Positions 17,795 to 26,494 of a stretch of 64,000 nt of DNA are shown one piece after another. Position 1 is the stretch's first letter; each line of letters starts with the position of its first letter. This DNA is from Cohaesibacter celericrescens. GTDB lineage: Bacteria; Pseudomonadota; Alphaproteobacteria; Rhizobiales; Cohaesibacteraceae. The position numbers were made by a program, and so were the translations under genes. Location of the stretch: NCBI RefSeq assembly GCF_002866925.1, contig NZ_PKUQ01000054.1:62001-126000 (forward strand), read 5' to 3'. Below the pieces are notes generated by a model. That model saw only the letters and a list, made by a program, of their open reading frames with translations. It was not told the origin of the DNA and made no database searches.

Positions 17795-19195
17795 TTAGCG
17801 CTGGAATTTCAGAGTTAGGCCAGCTTTGTTTTCTGAATATTCCGAGCCAATTTGTGTGCTATTGCGGCGCTCATGACCAACACTTGCTATCAATTGTGAA
17901 TATCGATTGAACGAATATTCGGCGCTTAATGTTCCATCGAATACACTATCCCGTCGGCCAATTCCATTATAGACTTCACGCGACAGCGTAGTGCTTGCAC
18001 CCAGATCCAGATTGTCGCGCACCGCATAGCTGGCTGAGAAACTGGCCGTATAAGTCGCAACACTCGTCGCTCCCGTCGAGCTTGATGTCAAATCGGTTTC
18101 AAGCCCGCCAGTCAAGGACCACAAAGCATTGGGAGACCAAGTCAAGCTGGCATCGGCGAATAACATAGAATCCCCCTCCTGCCCGCTAATTTTGGGTCGC
18201 CACGATATCAGACCGATGGAGGCTTCACCCGAAAGCGTTTCCCGATTGTTTACCTCCAAACCAATTGAACCACGCAAGCTGTCACCATTCTGGGTGTTGG
18301 TGCTCTGCCGATAGACCTTGCGACTCATCTCCAGATCAACAAAGGGAGTGACCTGATCGGTCAGCGCAAATCCTGTGCGCCCCCCAAATGTGAAGGTTTG
18401 GAAATCCCGCGTGCTATCTTCCTCATAAGACTCAGCGGCCATAGCACCGCGCAACTGAAAGCGGAAAATACCTGCCCCCTGATCGAGCACAGCTCCGGTG
18501 GAAAAAGTAGACTGAATCTCGGCTGTTCCACCCGATGCGACAAGCTCCACACTGTTGGCAGCCTCACGCTCTTGCTGCGCACTGCCCGTTAAGGTCAACT
18601 TGGATTGATCAGCCAAATCCAATTCCAAGGAACCATCGATAAACTGCTCGGTATCCGGTTTTCGATTTGGTTCATTATAACCGGTCATGCCCAAACGTGT
18701 GGTTACCGACAATGCGTGTCGGCTCCAGTCGGACTCAGCACGCAATTCTAATTCAGTTGTTCCCGATTGCCCGTTCACCCCGACGCTCACATCGTCAATA
18801 TTGTCCGTCGCTTCAATGGTAAAACTGATCGAAGGATACAGAACAAAGGTCCCCAGCTTGAGCCCTTGGGCCTCATAGGCATCGCTTTGGTCATCCCCAT
18901 CGCGCCCTGGTCCTTGCAAAGGTTGAACGGGAGTAACAGCCTGATTGGCTGGAGTGACGGGCGCCACTGGGCCTACAGGATATTGAATACGTCCGCGCAA
19001 TTGAGGCAAAGCAGTCACTGTTGTAGCCGCAGCACCAACATCAGTCGCAGTGTTCGTGGATGTTTCGGAGGCTGTTGATTGCGCTTGATCAACCAACAAA
19101 TCACCCATAGCATCAGTAGATACGCTCTGTCCCCACGCAGCAGAAAGGGGTATAAAAACCCCAGCCATGAGAGTTGATGTGAGCAACAGCCGCAT
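17795..19195 (-). CDS. Outer-membrane beta-barrel protein
   Basis: A 466-residue protein starting MRLLLTSTLMAGVFIPLSAAWG, a signal peptide with GGAG upstream; the longer frame to 19342 adds 49 residues without signal character. After a Ser/Thr/Ala-rich segment (about residues 25-90) the chain alternates polar and hydrophobic residues in many strands (LSVTTRLGMTGYNEP, FRFQLRGAMAAESYEED, SLTWSPNALWSLTGGLETDL) with Asp/Asn/Gly turns, as in the putative beta-barrel porin 2 group. It ends AGLTLKFQR, close to a typical barrel C-terminus. Substrate unknown. It is divergent from kdsD across a 298-bp gap. Confidence 0.8.
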   Translation of the reverse strand: MRLLLTSTLMAGVFIPLSAAWGQSVSTDAMGDLLVDQAQSTASETSTNTATDVGAAATTVTALPQLRGRIQYPVGPVAPVTPANQAVTPVQPLQGPGRDGDDQSDAYEAQGLKLGTFVLYPSISFTIEATDNIDDVSVGVNGQSGTTELELRAESDWSRHALSVTTRLGMTGYNEPNRKPDTEQFIDGSLELDLADQSKLTLTGSAQQEREAANSVELVASGGTAEIQSTFSTGAVLDQGAGIFRFQLRGAMAAESYEEDSTRDFQTFTFGGRTGFALTDQVTPFVDLEMSRKVYRQSTNTQNGDSLRGSIGLEVNNRETLSGEASIGLISWRPKISGQEGDSMLFADASLTWSPNALWSLTGGLETDLTSSSTGATSVATYTASFSASYAVRDNLDLGASTTLSREVYNGIGRRDSVFDGTLSAEYSFNRYSQLIASVGHERRNSTQIGSEYSENKAGLTLKFQR

Positions 19196-19493
19196 GTAAC
19201 AAAGCTCCGAAAATAATTGGTGCCAGATCGGGCCTATCCGCTGATTGGGCCACATGACACATGCGCGGTCTATGCACTGACGGGCTTCACAAAATTTAAA
19301 GGTGCCGCAGAGCACAGACAATCCTTTCCAGATCGTAAACAAGTTTGGTTAACAACTCCTTGTCAAACAAACAGCAAGGCTCGCGTAAACATTCCTATTC
19401 ACCTTTTGTCAGGCCAGCTTCAGTCACCTCTTTCATAGAGCGGCGCTTTGGTATAGAAGTCATTCAAACAACCCCCACACAGCAGGATACCGA

Positions 19494-20483
19494 ATGTCGA
19501 CGCAATTGGACTGCGAAGTTATTTCGCCCATTCAATCCGCCCATTACACCATCGACAATGAAATTTCAGGCCTTCAGGCCCTGAAACTGGCCTTGGACGG
19601 TTCGCTCAAAGAACCGTTTGAGAAGGCGGTGGCGACGATCATAGGGGCCAAGGGGCGCCTGATCGTAACCGGCATGGGCAAAAGTGGCCATATCGCACGC
19701 AAACTGGCCGCAACCCTTGCTTCCACTGGTACGCCCGCCTTTTTTGTGCATCCGGGTGAAGCCAGCCATGGCGATTTGGGCATGATCCGCGACGTAGATG
19801 TCGTATTGGCAATGTCTTGGTCAGGCGAAACCGCCGAGCTTGCGAGCATCATTTCCTACACCCGACGCTTTAAAGTACCTCTCATTGCCATGACCTCTAA
19901 AGAGACGAGCACTTTGGCAGAACAATCTGACATCGCGCTATGTATGCCCAAGATCAAAGAAGCCTGCCCCCATGGCCTTGCACCTACCACATCGACCACA
20001 GTGCAGTTGTGCTTGGGCGATGCCTTGGCCGTTGCCCTATTGGAAAGCCGTGGCTTCACACCAACTGATTTCAAAGTTTTCCATCCCGGTGGTAGCTTGG
20101 GTGCCAATCTGCAATATGTACGCGACCTGATGCACAAGGGCGACCAAATGCCATTGACCGGCATCGATACCCGCATGAGCGAAGTCATCTTGATCATGTC
20201 GCAAAAGGGCTTTGGCTGTGTGGGCATTACCGATAGTGATGGCAAACTTGTCGGCATGGTGACAGACGGCGACTTGCGCAGACACCTATCCGATGACCTG
20301 CTGACAAAGTCCGTAAGAGGCGTCATGACTGAAGGGCCAAAAACACTCTCTCCCGACACGTTGGTCCCTGCTGCCATTGAAACAATGAACAGCTCCTCTA
20401 TTACAGCAATTTTTGTGATTCAGGATCACATGCCAGTGGGGCTGCTCCATATGCATGACATTCTTCGCATTGGCGCGGCTTAA
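19494..20483 (+). CDS. kdsD: D-arabinose 5-phosphate isomerase, KpsF/GutQ family
   Basis: A 329-residue enzyme interconverting ribulose 5-phosphate and arabinose 5-phosphate, the first step to Kdo for lipopolysaccharide or capsule. It has an N-terminal SIS sugar-isomerase domain (GMGKSGHIARKLAATLASTGTPAFFVHPGEA near residue 62, with the catalytic Lys and His region) and two C-terminal CBS domains from about residue 205 (DLMHKGDQMP and GVMTEGPKTLSPD). Length is standard. AGGA lies seven bases before the ATG. It is followed by a hairpin and then the stator genes. Confidence 0.95.
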   Translation: MSTQLDCEVISPIQSAHYTIDNEISGLQALKLALDGSLKEPFEKAVATIIGAKGRLIVTGMGKSGHIARKLAATLASTGTPAFFVHPGEASHGDLGMIRDVDVVLAMSWSGETAELASIISYTRRFKVPLIAMTSKETSTLAEQSDIALCMPKIKEACPHGLAPTTSTTVQLCLGDALAVALLESRGFTPTDFKVFHPGGSLGANLQYVRDLMHKGDQMPLTGIDTRMSEVILIMSQKGFGCVGITDSDGKLVGMVTDGDLRRHLSDDLLTKSVRGVMTEGPKTLSPDTLVPAAIETMNSSSITAIFVIQDHMPVGLLHMHDILRIGAA

Positions 20484-20489
20484 AGCATA

Positions 20490-20519
20490 GAAATTAGGAT
20501 CGCTCGCGGTCCTAATTTC
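20490..20519 (+). terminator. Hairpin after kdsD
   Basis: Perfect 10-bp stem GAAATTAGGA / TCCTAATTTC with a GC-rich loop, starting seven bases after the kdsD stop. No T run follows, so termination strength is uncertain. Confidence 0.6.
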
Positions 20520-20705
20520 ATACCGCTAATATGATCACACGCCATAACCATTTGTTATCCCTTTGGTAACCCTAACTAAAATTCCTTCAGATTCATCGTA
20601 TTTCTGCCCATTCATTAGCAATCCATTAGACCTGATTTCATAAACTGCCTGAGACAAGAAAAGACATCGGACGCAAGATCCGAGATCTGGAACAGGAAAT
20701 CAGCA

Positions 20706-21476
20706 ATGGATATTGCAACTCTCATTGGTATGGTCGCATCCTTCGCCGTCGTTCTTACAGCTATTTTGCTGGGCGGCACCTTGGGTCAGTTTGTCGACAT
20801 TCCCTCTGTCCTCATTGTGGTCGGCGGCGGTCTATCCGCAACGCTCATCCGGTTCACATTGGGTGGTATCGGCGGGGCGATTGTTACCGGTGGTAAAGTC
20901 GCCTTCAGTGGCAAAAGCTCCAATCCTCGCGATATGATCGAAAAAATCACAGAGCTTGCTGACGTGGCCCGTAAAAGTGGACCTCTCGGACTCGAGAATG
21001 TTGAAGTGGTCGATCCCGTTCTAGCCAAAGGCGTCCAGTTCATCGCTGATGGCTATGAGCCAACATTCATTCGTGAAAGCATGGAACGAGAACGCGACCT
21101 CTATATCGAACGCCTGCAAGAGGGCAAACGCTTTTATAAACAATTAGGAGATGCAGCACCGGCATTCGGCATGATCGGAACACTCGTTGGTCTGGTACAG
21201 ATGCTCGCCGCTATGGATGATCCAGCCGCGATTGGCCCTGCGATGGCTATTGCGCTGTTGACCACACTGTATGGCGCTTTGATTTCTAACGTTATTTGTA
21301 TCCCGATCGTCGACAAACTGGACGCCAAATTGGACGGGGAAGACCTCAATCAAACGCTTATCATCGATGGTGTGATGCAGATCCGAGAGAATAAAAGTCC
21401 CAACCTGATCCGTGAAATGCTAATTGCCTATTTGCCGGAAAAAGCACGCGCCAGCTTGCAGGATGAAGCTGCCTGA
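20706..21476 (+). CDS. motA: Flagellar motor stator protein, PomA-like MotA
   Basis: A 256-residue inner-membrane ion-channel subunit of the flagellar motor. Four membrane helices are visible, two near the N-terminus and two around residues 150-210 (APAFGMIGTLVGLVQMLAAMDDP and AMAIALLTTLYGALISNVICIPI). The compact size, the N-terminus MDIATLIGMVASFAVV, LGGTLGQFVDIPSVLIVVGGG and the MDDPAAIGPAMAIALLTTLYGA block resemble Vibrio PomA much more than the roughly 295-residue proton-type MotA. This suggests sodium drive. AGGAAA precedes the ATG. It is followed 43 bp later by the partner gene. No other flagellar gene is in the window. Confidence 0.93.
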   Translation: MDIATLIGMVASFAVVLTAILLGGTLGQFVDIPSVLIVVGGGLSATLIRFTLGGIGGAIVTGGKVAFSGKSSNPRDMIEKITELADVARKSGPLGLENVEVVDPVLAKGVQFIADGYEPTFIRESMERERDLYIERLQEGKRFYKQLGDAAPAFGMIGTLVGLVQMLAAMDDPAAIGPAMAIALLTTLYGALISNVICIPIVDKLDAKLDGEDLNQTLIIDGVMQIRENKSPNLIREMLIAYLPEKARASLQDEAA

Positions 21477-21519
21477 TCGCAGCTTGGATAGTTTGAAATT
21501 TTAAGAAAAGAGCAAAGCA

Positions 21520-22374
21520 ATGGCAAAGAAAAAACAACAAGGCGGAGGTGGTGCACCTGATTGGCTCGTAACATTTGCTGATTTGATGTCGCTGCTTGTC
21601 TGCTTTTTCGTTTTAATCATTTCTTTTTCCATTCAGGACAATGAAAAATTGCAGGTTGTCGCAGGCTCCATGAAAGATGCATTCGGTGTCAAACCGGTGA
21701 TGCGTAAGGCAGGCATGATTGAAATCGAAGGCATGCCCGTCCGTGAGTATGTCAAGGAAGTCGCAGCCGTAGCACAAGAGAACGATTCCGAATTTGCGCA
21801 AGAACGCCATGACCAGCGCAGCAAACAAGGCCCCGAAGCAAACACCCACGATATCGAAAAAACTCAAATCGAAAAACCGCGCATGTTTGCCACTGCCGCA
21901 GCATCCTTGCGTCAGGCTTGGCAGGAATTGCCCGAAATCGCCGAAATCTCGAAGCATATTATTATCGAAGAAAACGAAGACGGACTGAACATCCAAATGG
22001 TCGATCAAGACGGGCGTTCGATGTTTGCCGAGGGCTCAAAATATCCCTATGACTTCACGCGCCGCCTACTCATCGCGATGGCCCCCGTGCTGGCCCGCAT
22101 GCCAAACCGCGTCAAGATTTCAGGCAACACCACAGCGTCCAACGTGCCGGTCAATTCTGGATATACCGGCTGGGAACTATCATCGGATCGCGCCAATGCA
22201 GTCCGCGCAATCCTGATGGAGCATGGTCTGCCCGCAGATCAACTTTTTGCGGTTGTGGGTAAAGGGGATACAGATCCGTTGTTCCCCAACGATCCCTATC
22301 TGGCAGCCAATCGGCGCATAACAATCTTATTGATGTCCGAGGAACCGCCGCTGCCCCCGACCCATCAGCCTTGA
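21520..22374 (+). CDS. motB: Flagellar motor stator protein, PomB-like MotB
   Basis: A 284-residue partner of the upstream MotA. It has one N-terminal membrane helix carrying the ion-binding aspartate (TFADLMSLLVCFFVLIISFS, Asp near residue 22) and a C-terminal OmpA-like peptidoglycan-binding domain (GWELSSDRANAVRAILMEHG to PYLAANRRITILLM). The helix and the following AGSMKDAFGV segment resemble PomB (TFADLMSLLMCFFVLLLSFS, then AGSMKFAFGV, as I recall that family), supporting a sodium-type stator. A poly-Gly patch precedes the helix. A very strong terminator ends the two-gene operon. Confidence 0.93.
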   Translation: MAKKKQQGGGGAPDWLVTFADLMSLLVCFFVLIISFSIQDNEKLQVVAGSMKDAFGVKPVMRKAGMIEIEGMPVREYVKEVAAVAQENDSEFAQERHDQRSKQGPEANTHDIEKTQIEKPRMFATAAASLRQAWQELPEIAEISKHIIIEENEDGLNIQMVDQDGRSMFAEGSKYPYDFTRRLLIAMAPVLARMPNRVKISGNTTASNVPVNSGYTGWELSSDRANAVRAILMEHGLPADQLFAVVGKGDTDPLFPNDPYLAANRRITILLMSEEPPLPPTHQP

Positions 22375-22396
22375 TGCGCAGACCAACCGAATAAAG

Positions 22397-22435
22397 AAAA
22401 AGCAAAAGCCGGCTTAGTGCCGGCTTTTGCTTTTT
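22397..22435 (+). terminator. Strong bidirectional terminator between motB and nfeD
   Basis: Perfect 17-bp stem from AAAAAGCAAAAGCCGGC to its complement around TTAGT, ending in five T. It lies between converging operons. Confidence 0.93.
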
Positions 22436-22450
22436 AAATTATCCCTCACC

Positions 22451-22915
22451 TCACTGAGATGGCTCTACATCCAAGATAGTTCCGTCACTACCGGTCACAA
22501 CAACCTTGCTACCAGCAGGACAATCGAGGCCCCTGACACGCCAGTAACTATCATTGACTTTAACCCGCCCCTGTCCATTTTCAATCGGCTCATCCAAATG
22601 GAAAGAGCGCCCCACCAAGGCTAAGGCTCGTTGATTGAGCAAGGGTTGATCACTCACCGAGCCCCCACTCCGTTTGAGAAGCATCCGCCCCACAATCACA
22701 GAAACAAGCGACAAGACACCAAACAGAATGAAGGCGAACTGCCAACCAAAATCAATAACAAAGCTGATACCACCAACGACAACTGCAGCAACGCCAAACC
22801 AAAGGAACATGGTGCCTGGAGCTGCAATTTCCAAAACCAGTAGAACCAGCCCAAGGATCAACCAGAACCAAGGCCAGGATGAAGGGCCAAGGTCTGTAAA
22901 AAATTGCTGTATCAT
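22451..22915 (-). CDS. NfeD family membrane protein
   Basis: A 154-residue short NfeD protein with three or four hydrophobic helices in the first 85 residues (WFWLILGLVLLVLEIAAPGTMFLWFGVAAVVVGGISFV) and a C-terminal OB-fold-like domain (ALVGRSFHLDEPIENGQGRVKVNDSYWRVRG, then GSKVVVTGSDGTILDV). NfeD proteins pair with SPFH/stomatin proteins in membrane microdomains, and an SPFH gene lies 44 bp upstream in the same operon, which fits. Biochemical role is not settled for the short form. Confidence 0.9.
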   Translation of the reverse strand: MIQQFFTDLGPSSWPWFWLILGLVLLVLEIAAPGTMFLWFGVAAVVVGGISFVIDFGWQFAFILFGVLSLVSVIVGRMLLKRSGGSVSDQPLLNQRALALVGRSFHLDEPIENGQGRVKVNDSYWRVRGLDCPAGSKVVVTGSDGTILDVEPSQ

Positions 22916-22959
22916 CTCACTCTCTTTCTCTCAATGGATGCCCATTTCCGTTCCTTGGA

Positions 22960-23934
22960 TTATTGTTCATCCTTGACAGTGGGAACGCGGGACGCGCGTT
23001 TGGAATTGACAATATCCTTGCCAAACGCTTCTTTGCTCAACTCGCCAATGCCGCCAAGAGCACCAAGGATAGAGGTGGCTTCAATAGGCAACATGATAAC
23101 TTTCTGGTTCGGCGCCTTGATCACTTCACCCAGCATGTCGACATATTTGGTCGCAACAAAATAATTGACAGCCTGAACATCACCCTCAGCGATGGCTTTA
23201 CTGACCATTTGCGTCGCTTTGGCTTCCGCCTCAGCAGCACGTTCACGGGACTCAGCATCCAAAAACGCAGCAGCACGTGCACCTTCCGCCTGCAAAATAC
23301 GCCCCTGTTTATCACCTTCAGCGCGCAAAATTTCAGATTGGCGAGACCCTTCAGCTTCAAGAATAGAGGCGCGTTTTTCGCGTTCCGCTTTCATCTGGCG
23401 CCCCATGGCTTCAACCAGATCCCGAGGGGGATTAATATCCTTGATCTCAATACGTGTGATTTTAATGCCCCACGGTGCAGCCGCTGCATCCACAACACCC
23501 AGCAAGCGGGCGTTGATCTCATCGCGATTAGATAACAACTCATCAAGATCCATCGACCCCATCACTGTACGGATGTTGGTCATCGTCAGGTTGAGCAAAG
23601 CATTTTCCAGATTATTGACTTCATAAGCAGCGCCTGCTGCATTCATCACCTGATAAAAGGCAACACCATCCGACGTGATGGAAGCGTTATCACGGGTAAT
23701 AACTTCCTGGCTTGGCACATCCAAGACCTGCTCCATCATGTTCAAACGGGCACCCACGCGGTCAATGAAAGGGACGATAATCGACAGGCCCGGTTTCAGG
23801 GTGCGTGTATAAGCCCCAAACCGTTCAATCGTAAAATTATAGCCCTGAGGTACAACCTTGATACCTGCGAGCAAAATGAGAATGAATAGAACCACCAGAA
23901 CAATGGCAACAATATCAAATCCAACGAAATTCAT
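22960..23934 (-). CDS. SPFH/band 7 (stomatin-like, QmcA type) protein
   Basis: A 324-residue membrane-anchored stomatin-like protein. It has an N-terminal membrane helix ([21 protein letters not shown]), an SPFH domain ([22 protein letters not shown] to [27 protein letters not shown]) and a long Ala/Glu-rich coiled coil with [23 protein letters not shown]. Such proteins form ring-like oligomers with NfeD partners and associate with membrane proteases such as FtsH. AAGGGAG is seven bases before the ATG, inside the 3' end of a short upstream open frame that stops three bases before this start. Confidence 0.93.
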   Translation of the reverse strand: MNFVGFDIVAIVLVVLFILILLAGIKVVPQGYNFTIERFGAYTRTLKPGLSIIVPFIDRVGARLNMMEQVLDVPSQEVITRDNASITSDGVAFYQVMNAAGAAYEVNNLENALLNLTMTNIRTVMGSMDLDELLSNRDEINARLLGVVDAAAAPWGIKITRIEIKDINPPRDLVEAMGRQMKAEREKRASILEAEGSRQSEILRAEGDKQGRILQAEGARAAAFLDAESRERAAEAEAKATQMVSKAIAEGDVQAVNYFVATKYVDMLGEVIKAPNQKVIMLPIEATSILGALGGIGELSKEAFGKDIVNSKRASRVPTVKDEQ

Positions 23935-23937
23935 AGG

Positions 23938-24120
23938 TTAGTCTCCCTTCTTGGTTCGAAATGTCTGATACAGACTGAATGTTATCCAGCCGGTCTCAAC
24001 ACAAATACAATTGGGATTGTAAAAAGTCAGAGCCATAAAACCCTTGGTATCAAACCACCAAAGGCCATTGGCAAAATCATGCCCCATCAAGTCAATATGG
24101 TGCTTGTTACGACCAAGCAC
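23938..24120 (-). CDS. Possible small protein upstream of the SPFH gene (unrecognised)
   Basis: A 60-codon open frame from GTG (or a 49-codon frame from the internal ATG at 24087) whose TAA stop is three bases before the SPFH ATG. It is rich in aromatic residues (NGLWWFDTKGFMALTFY, then ETGWITFSLYQTF), unlike a random frame. The stop position and the SPFH ribosome binding site inside its tail suggest translational coupling. I recognise no family, and no good ribosome binding site precedes either start. It may be a real small membrane-associated protein, the 3' remnant of a longer gene, or chance. Confidence 0.35.
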   Translation of the reverse strand: MLGRNKHHIDLMGHDFANGLWWFDTKGFMALTFYNPNCICVETGWITFSLYQTFRTKKGD

Positions 24121-24355
24121 AATTACATTTCAACAGCTATTCCTAGTTCGTTTGAGGCAAGACTTAGGCATAAACGCCAAAACCGACACGCCCAAGCATT
24201 TGATCCTGCGATAAAAGCAGCGACCGCTTATAGCTGGACATAACCGTATGTCAGCAGCATACATCTCATTTACCTATTTTTCAGTCATTTCTGTCAAATT
24301 TGTTTGGTTAGGGATTTGGGAAACCTGACATAAAATTCCGCGATGGGGACCACTG

Positions 24356-25018
24356 ATGTTGAGAAAGATCCAGCATGGCTCGGCTATACTTGTAGACCGA
24401 AATGGGTATCAGCTTAAAATGCTGCGCACTTTGCTGCGGTCATCTGGTTTCAATCGTGTCACAGAGTTTGACGATATCGAAACCGGTTTGAATGAAGCTG
24501 GAAGATCTCATCCGGATTTTTTGTTCGTCGATTTTGATACCGCCCAGCATTCAGAGCTTTTGCGCGGTCAAAAAAACCTTCGCCGTTCCTATCTCAGCCC
24601 GAATACCCATCTTCTCTTTCTGATGCAGAATCCAACCCGAAAACGAGTTATAAAGGCCATTACATGCGGAGGAAGTTGGGTGGTCTCTCGTCCCTTCTCA
24701 CCGACCAGCCTCAATCGGCGTATCCGTGCCATATTGGATCAAGATTATGGCGTAGCCCTCAAGTCACTCAAACAGTCAGCCAAAAAGGCGACGCCTAAAC
24801 CAGCGCAAACCGCTAAAGAAGACCTGACTATGAAAGAACTGGCACGTCAAATGGATAATTTGCTCAAACAGTCTAAATTTTTCAAAGACGGGCAATGGGG
24901 TAATAACAGTCAAAACCGCAAGGAATTGCTCTCTAAATTTGAAAATCTGGAATCAGAAGCCCAATCGCGCCAAAGAAAATCAAAGACTGAAACTGACGAA
25001 GACATTTTCCTCATTTAG
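24356..25018 (+). CDS. Degenerate receiver-domain protein
   Basis: A 220-residue protein with GGGGA before its ATG. Residues 8-130 follow the CheY fold (SAILVDRNGYQLKMLRTLL, FLFVDFD with Asp59, VVSRPFSPTSLNRRIRAIL). Asp59 is kept, but the usual acidic pair is reduced to Asp14-Arg15 and the conserved lysine is Arg112, so normal phosphotransfer is doubtful. The C-terminal 90 residues are Lys/Gln/Glu-rich with an ELARQMDNLLKQSKFF helix and no DNA-binding domain. Similar CheY-like proteins with basic tails occur in Alphaproteobacteria without assigned function. It stands alone between the SPFH operon and arsR. Confidence 0.75.
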   Translation: MLRKIQHGSAILVDRNGYQLKMLRTLLRSSGFNRVTEFDDIETGLNEAGRSHPDFLFVDFDTAQHSELLRGQKNLRRSYLSPNTHLLFLMQNPTRKRVIKAITCGGSWVVSRPFSPTSLNRRIRAILDQDYGVALKSLKQSAKKATPKPAQTAKEDLTMKELARQMDNLLKQSKFFKDGQWGNNSQNRKELLSKFENLESEAQSRQRKSKTETDEDIFLI

Positions 25019-25119
25019 GAATAGTCTTCTCACGGTTTGCTGCACTCTATGCCAGAGAAAAAAGCGCTAACACACATATTATACTTGCCTAACTCTGAAA
25101 CATCAATTATTCATGATAT

Positions 25120-25485
25120 ATGGATAACGCCCAAGCAACCACAGCATTTGCGGCACTCAGCCAACAAACAAGGCTCGATGTCTTTCGCCTTTTGATTAAG
25201 GCCGGGGCCGACGGTCTCTTGTCTGGAGAAATGGGTGAGATCCTAGCTGTGAAGCAAAATACAATGTCTACAAACCTCAATATACTTTTGCGTGCGGGAT
25301 TGATCCGCAATCAAAGACATGGACGATCTGTGCGCTATTTCGCAGATATGCAAGGCATTGGCGGCCTTATTGACTATCTACTGCAAGATTGCTGCGGTGG
25401 AGCACCGGACCAATGCAAGCCGATCATCAGTACAATATGTGGACCAAACACCAACGCATCAAAAACACAAGACAAGACTGAATAG
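25120..25485 (+). CDS. arsR: ArsR-family repressor (arsenic-responsive type)
   Basis: A 121-residue winged-helix repressor. The helix-turn-helix is visible as LSGEMGEILAVKQNTMSTNLNILLRAGLIRNQRHGRSVRYFAD. Near the end is DCCGGAPDQC, a cysteine cluster typical of the alphaproteobacterial ArsR group that binds arsenite through C-terminal thiols. It is 145 bp upstream of arsH on the same strand, supporting an arsenic regulon role. No ArsC reductase or Acr3/ArsB pump is encoded nearby, so either the pump lies elsewhere or the operon is reduced. Confidence 0.88.
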   Translation: MDNAQATTAFAALSQQTRLDVFRLLIKAGADGLLSGEMGEILAVKQNTMSTNLNILLRAGLIRNQRHGRSVRYFADMQGIGGLIDYLLQDCCGGAPDQCKPIISTICGPNTNASKTQDKTE

Positions 25486-25630
25486 CGCCCATAAAGAACC
25501 ACGCTGGTGATCATCGGAAGACAGGCATTCACGCGATTGTCGCGGATTTTCTCAATATATCCCCAAGGCGTCAAAACAGAGGGCGAAGAAGCAGGCCCGA
25601 TTGATACCACATGCCAAGGTAAATAAAATA

Positions 25631-26380
25631 ATGAGCCCCATCAACATTGACCTTTCCAACTCTGATTTCAATGCAAGGGACCATTTGGCAGACCCAAGCC
25701 TGTTGCATCCCATCGATCACAGCTATTTGGCAGGACCGGACGATCCGGGCCATGCCCCGCGCATATTGTTGTTGTATGGTTCTCTGCGTAAACGTTCATT
25801 TTCTCGCCTCGTCGCCGAAGAATCAGCCCGCATCTTGACGCAACTGGGTGCAGACACGCGCATTTTCAATCCCTCAGGTTTACCACTGCCTGATGACACC
25901 GATGCTGACCACCCCAAAGTGCAGGAATTACGAGCCCTCGCTTCTTGGGCAGAAGGCATGGTCTGGGTGTCTCCCGAACGCCACGGCGCGATGACCGGCA
26001 TCATGAAAGCCCAGATCGATTGGATACCTCTGTCTCTGGGCGCCGTGCGTCCTACACAGGGCAAGACACTAGCTCTGATGCAGGTAGAAGGCGGATCTCA
26101 AAGCTTCAACGCAGTCAACCAAATGCGCATATTGGGGCGCTGGATGCGGATGATCACCATCCCCAACCAGTCCTCCATTGCCAAGGCCTTCACCGAATTT
26201 GACGACAAGGATCGCATCAAACCATCCCCCTATTACAACCGCATTGTCGATGTGTGCGAAGAGCTGATGAAATTTACATGGATGACTCGTAGCCGCTCAG
26301 ACCATTTGGTCGACCGCTATTCTGAACGCGTTGAAACAGGTCAACAATTGATTGATCGTGTGAATTTGAAAAAAATCTAA
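25631..26380 (+). CDS. arsH: Arsenical resistance flavoprotein ArsH
   Basis: A 249-residue NADPH-dependent FMN reductase that oxidises trivalent organoarsenicals. It begins [12 protein letters not shown]; an earlier in-frame start at 25601 has no family similarity. The flavin-binding loop [19 protein letters not shown] is near residue 46 and the second FMN segment [21 protein letters not shown] near 117. ArsH-specific blocks include [22 protein letters not shown] and the C-terminal [20 protein letters not shown]. It follows arsR and is closed by a terminator. Confidence 0.94.
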   Translation: MSPINIDLSNSDFNARDHLADPSLLHPIDHSYLAGPDDPGHAPRILLLYGSLRKRSFSRLVAEESARILTQLGADTRIFNPSGLPLPDDTDADHPKVQELRALASWAEGMVWVSPERHGAMTGIMKAQIDWIPLSLGAVRPTQGKTLALMQVEGGSQSFNAVNQMRILGRWMRMITIPNQSSIAKAFTEFDDKDRIKPSPYYNRIVDVCEELMKFTWMTRSRSDHLVDRYSERVETGQQLIDRVNLKKI

Positions 26381-26427
26381 AGCCTGTCAGCACTCGCATT
26401 ATAAGCCTGTGAACCGATATAGCGAAG

Positions 26428-26456
26428 AAAGTCCGCGAGAGTATCCCGCGGGCTTT
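26428..26456 (+). terminator. Terminator between arsH and the ligase operon
   Basis: Ten-pair stem AAAGTCCGCG / CGCGGGCTTT (one G-T pair), then GTTTTG. It lies between converging genes and probably works both ways. Confidence 0.8.
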
Positions 26457-26494
26457 GTTTTGACTTTACGGTCCAATTAGACTTCTATCTGGCT

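Noticed and set aside
25486-25630. Remnant of a lost ars gene between arsR and arsH
   Set aside because: Translations in all plus frames gave no recognisable piece of ArsC, Acr3 or aquaporin; kept only as a question.
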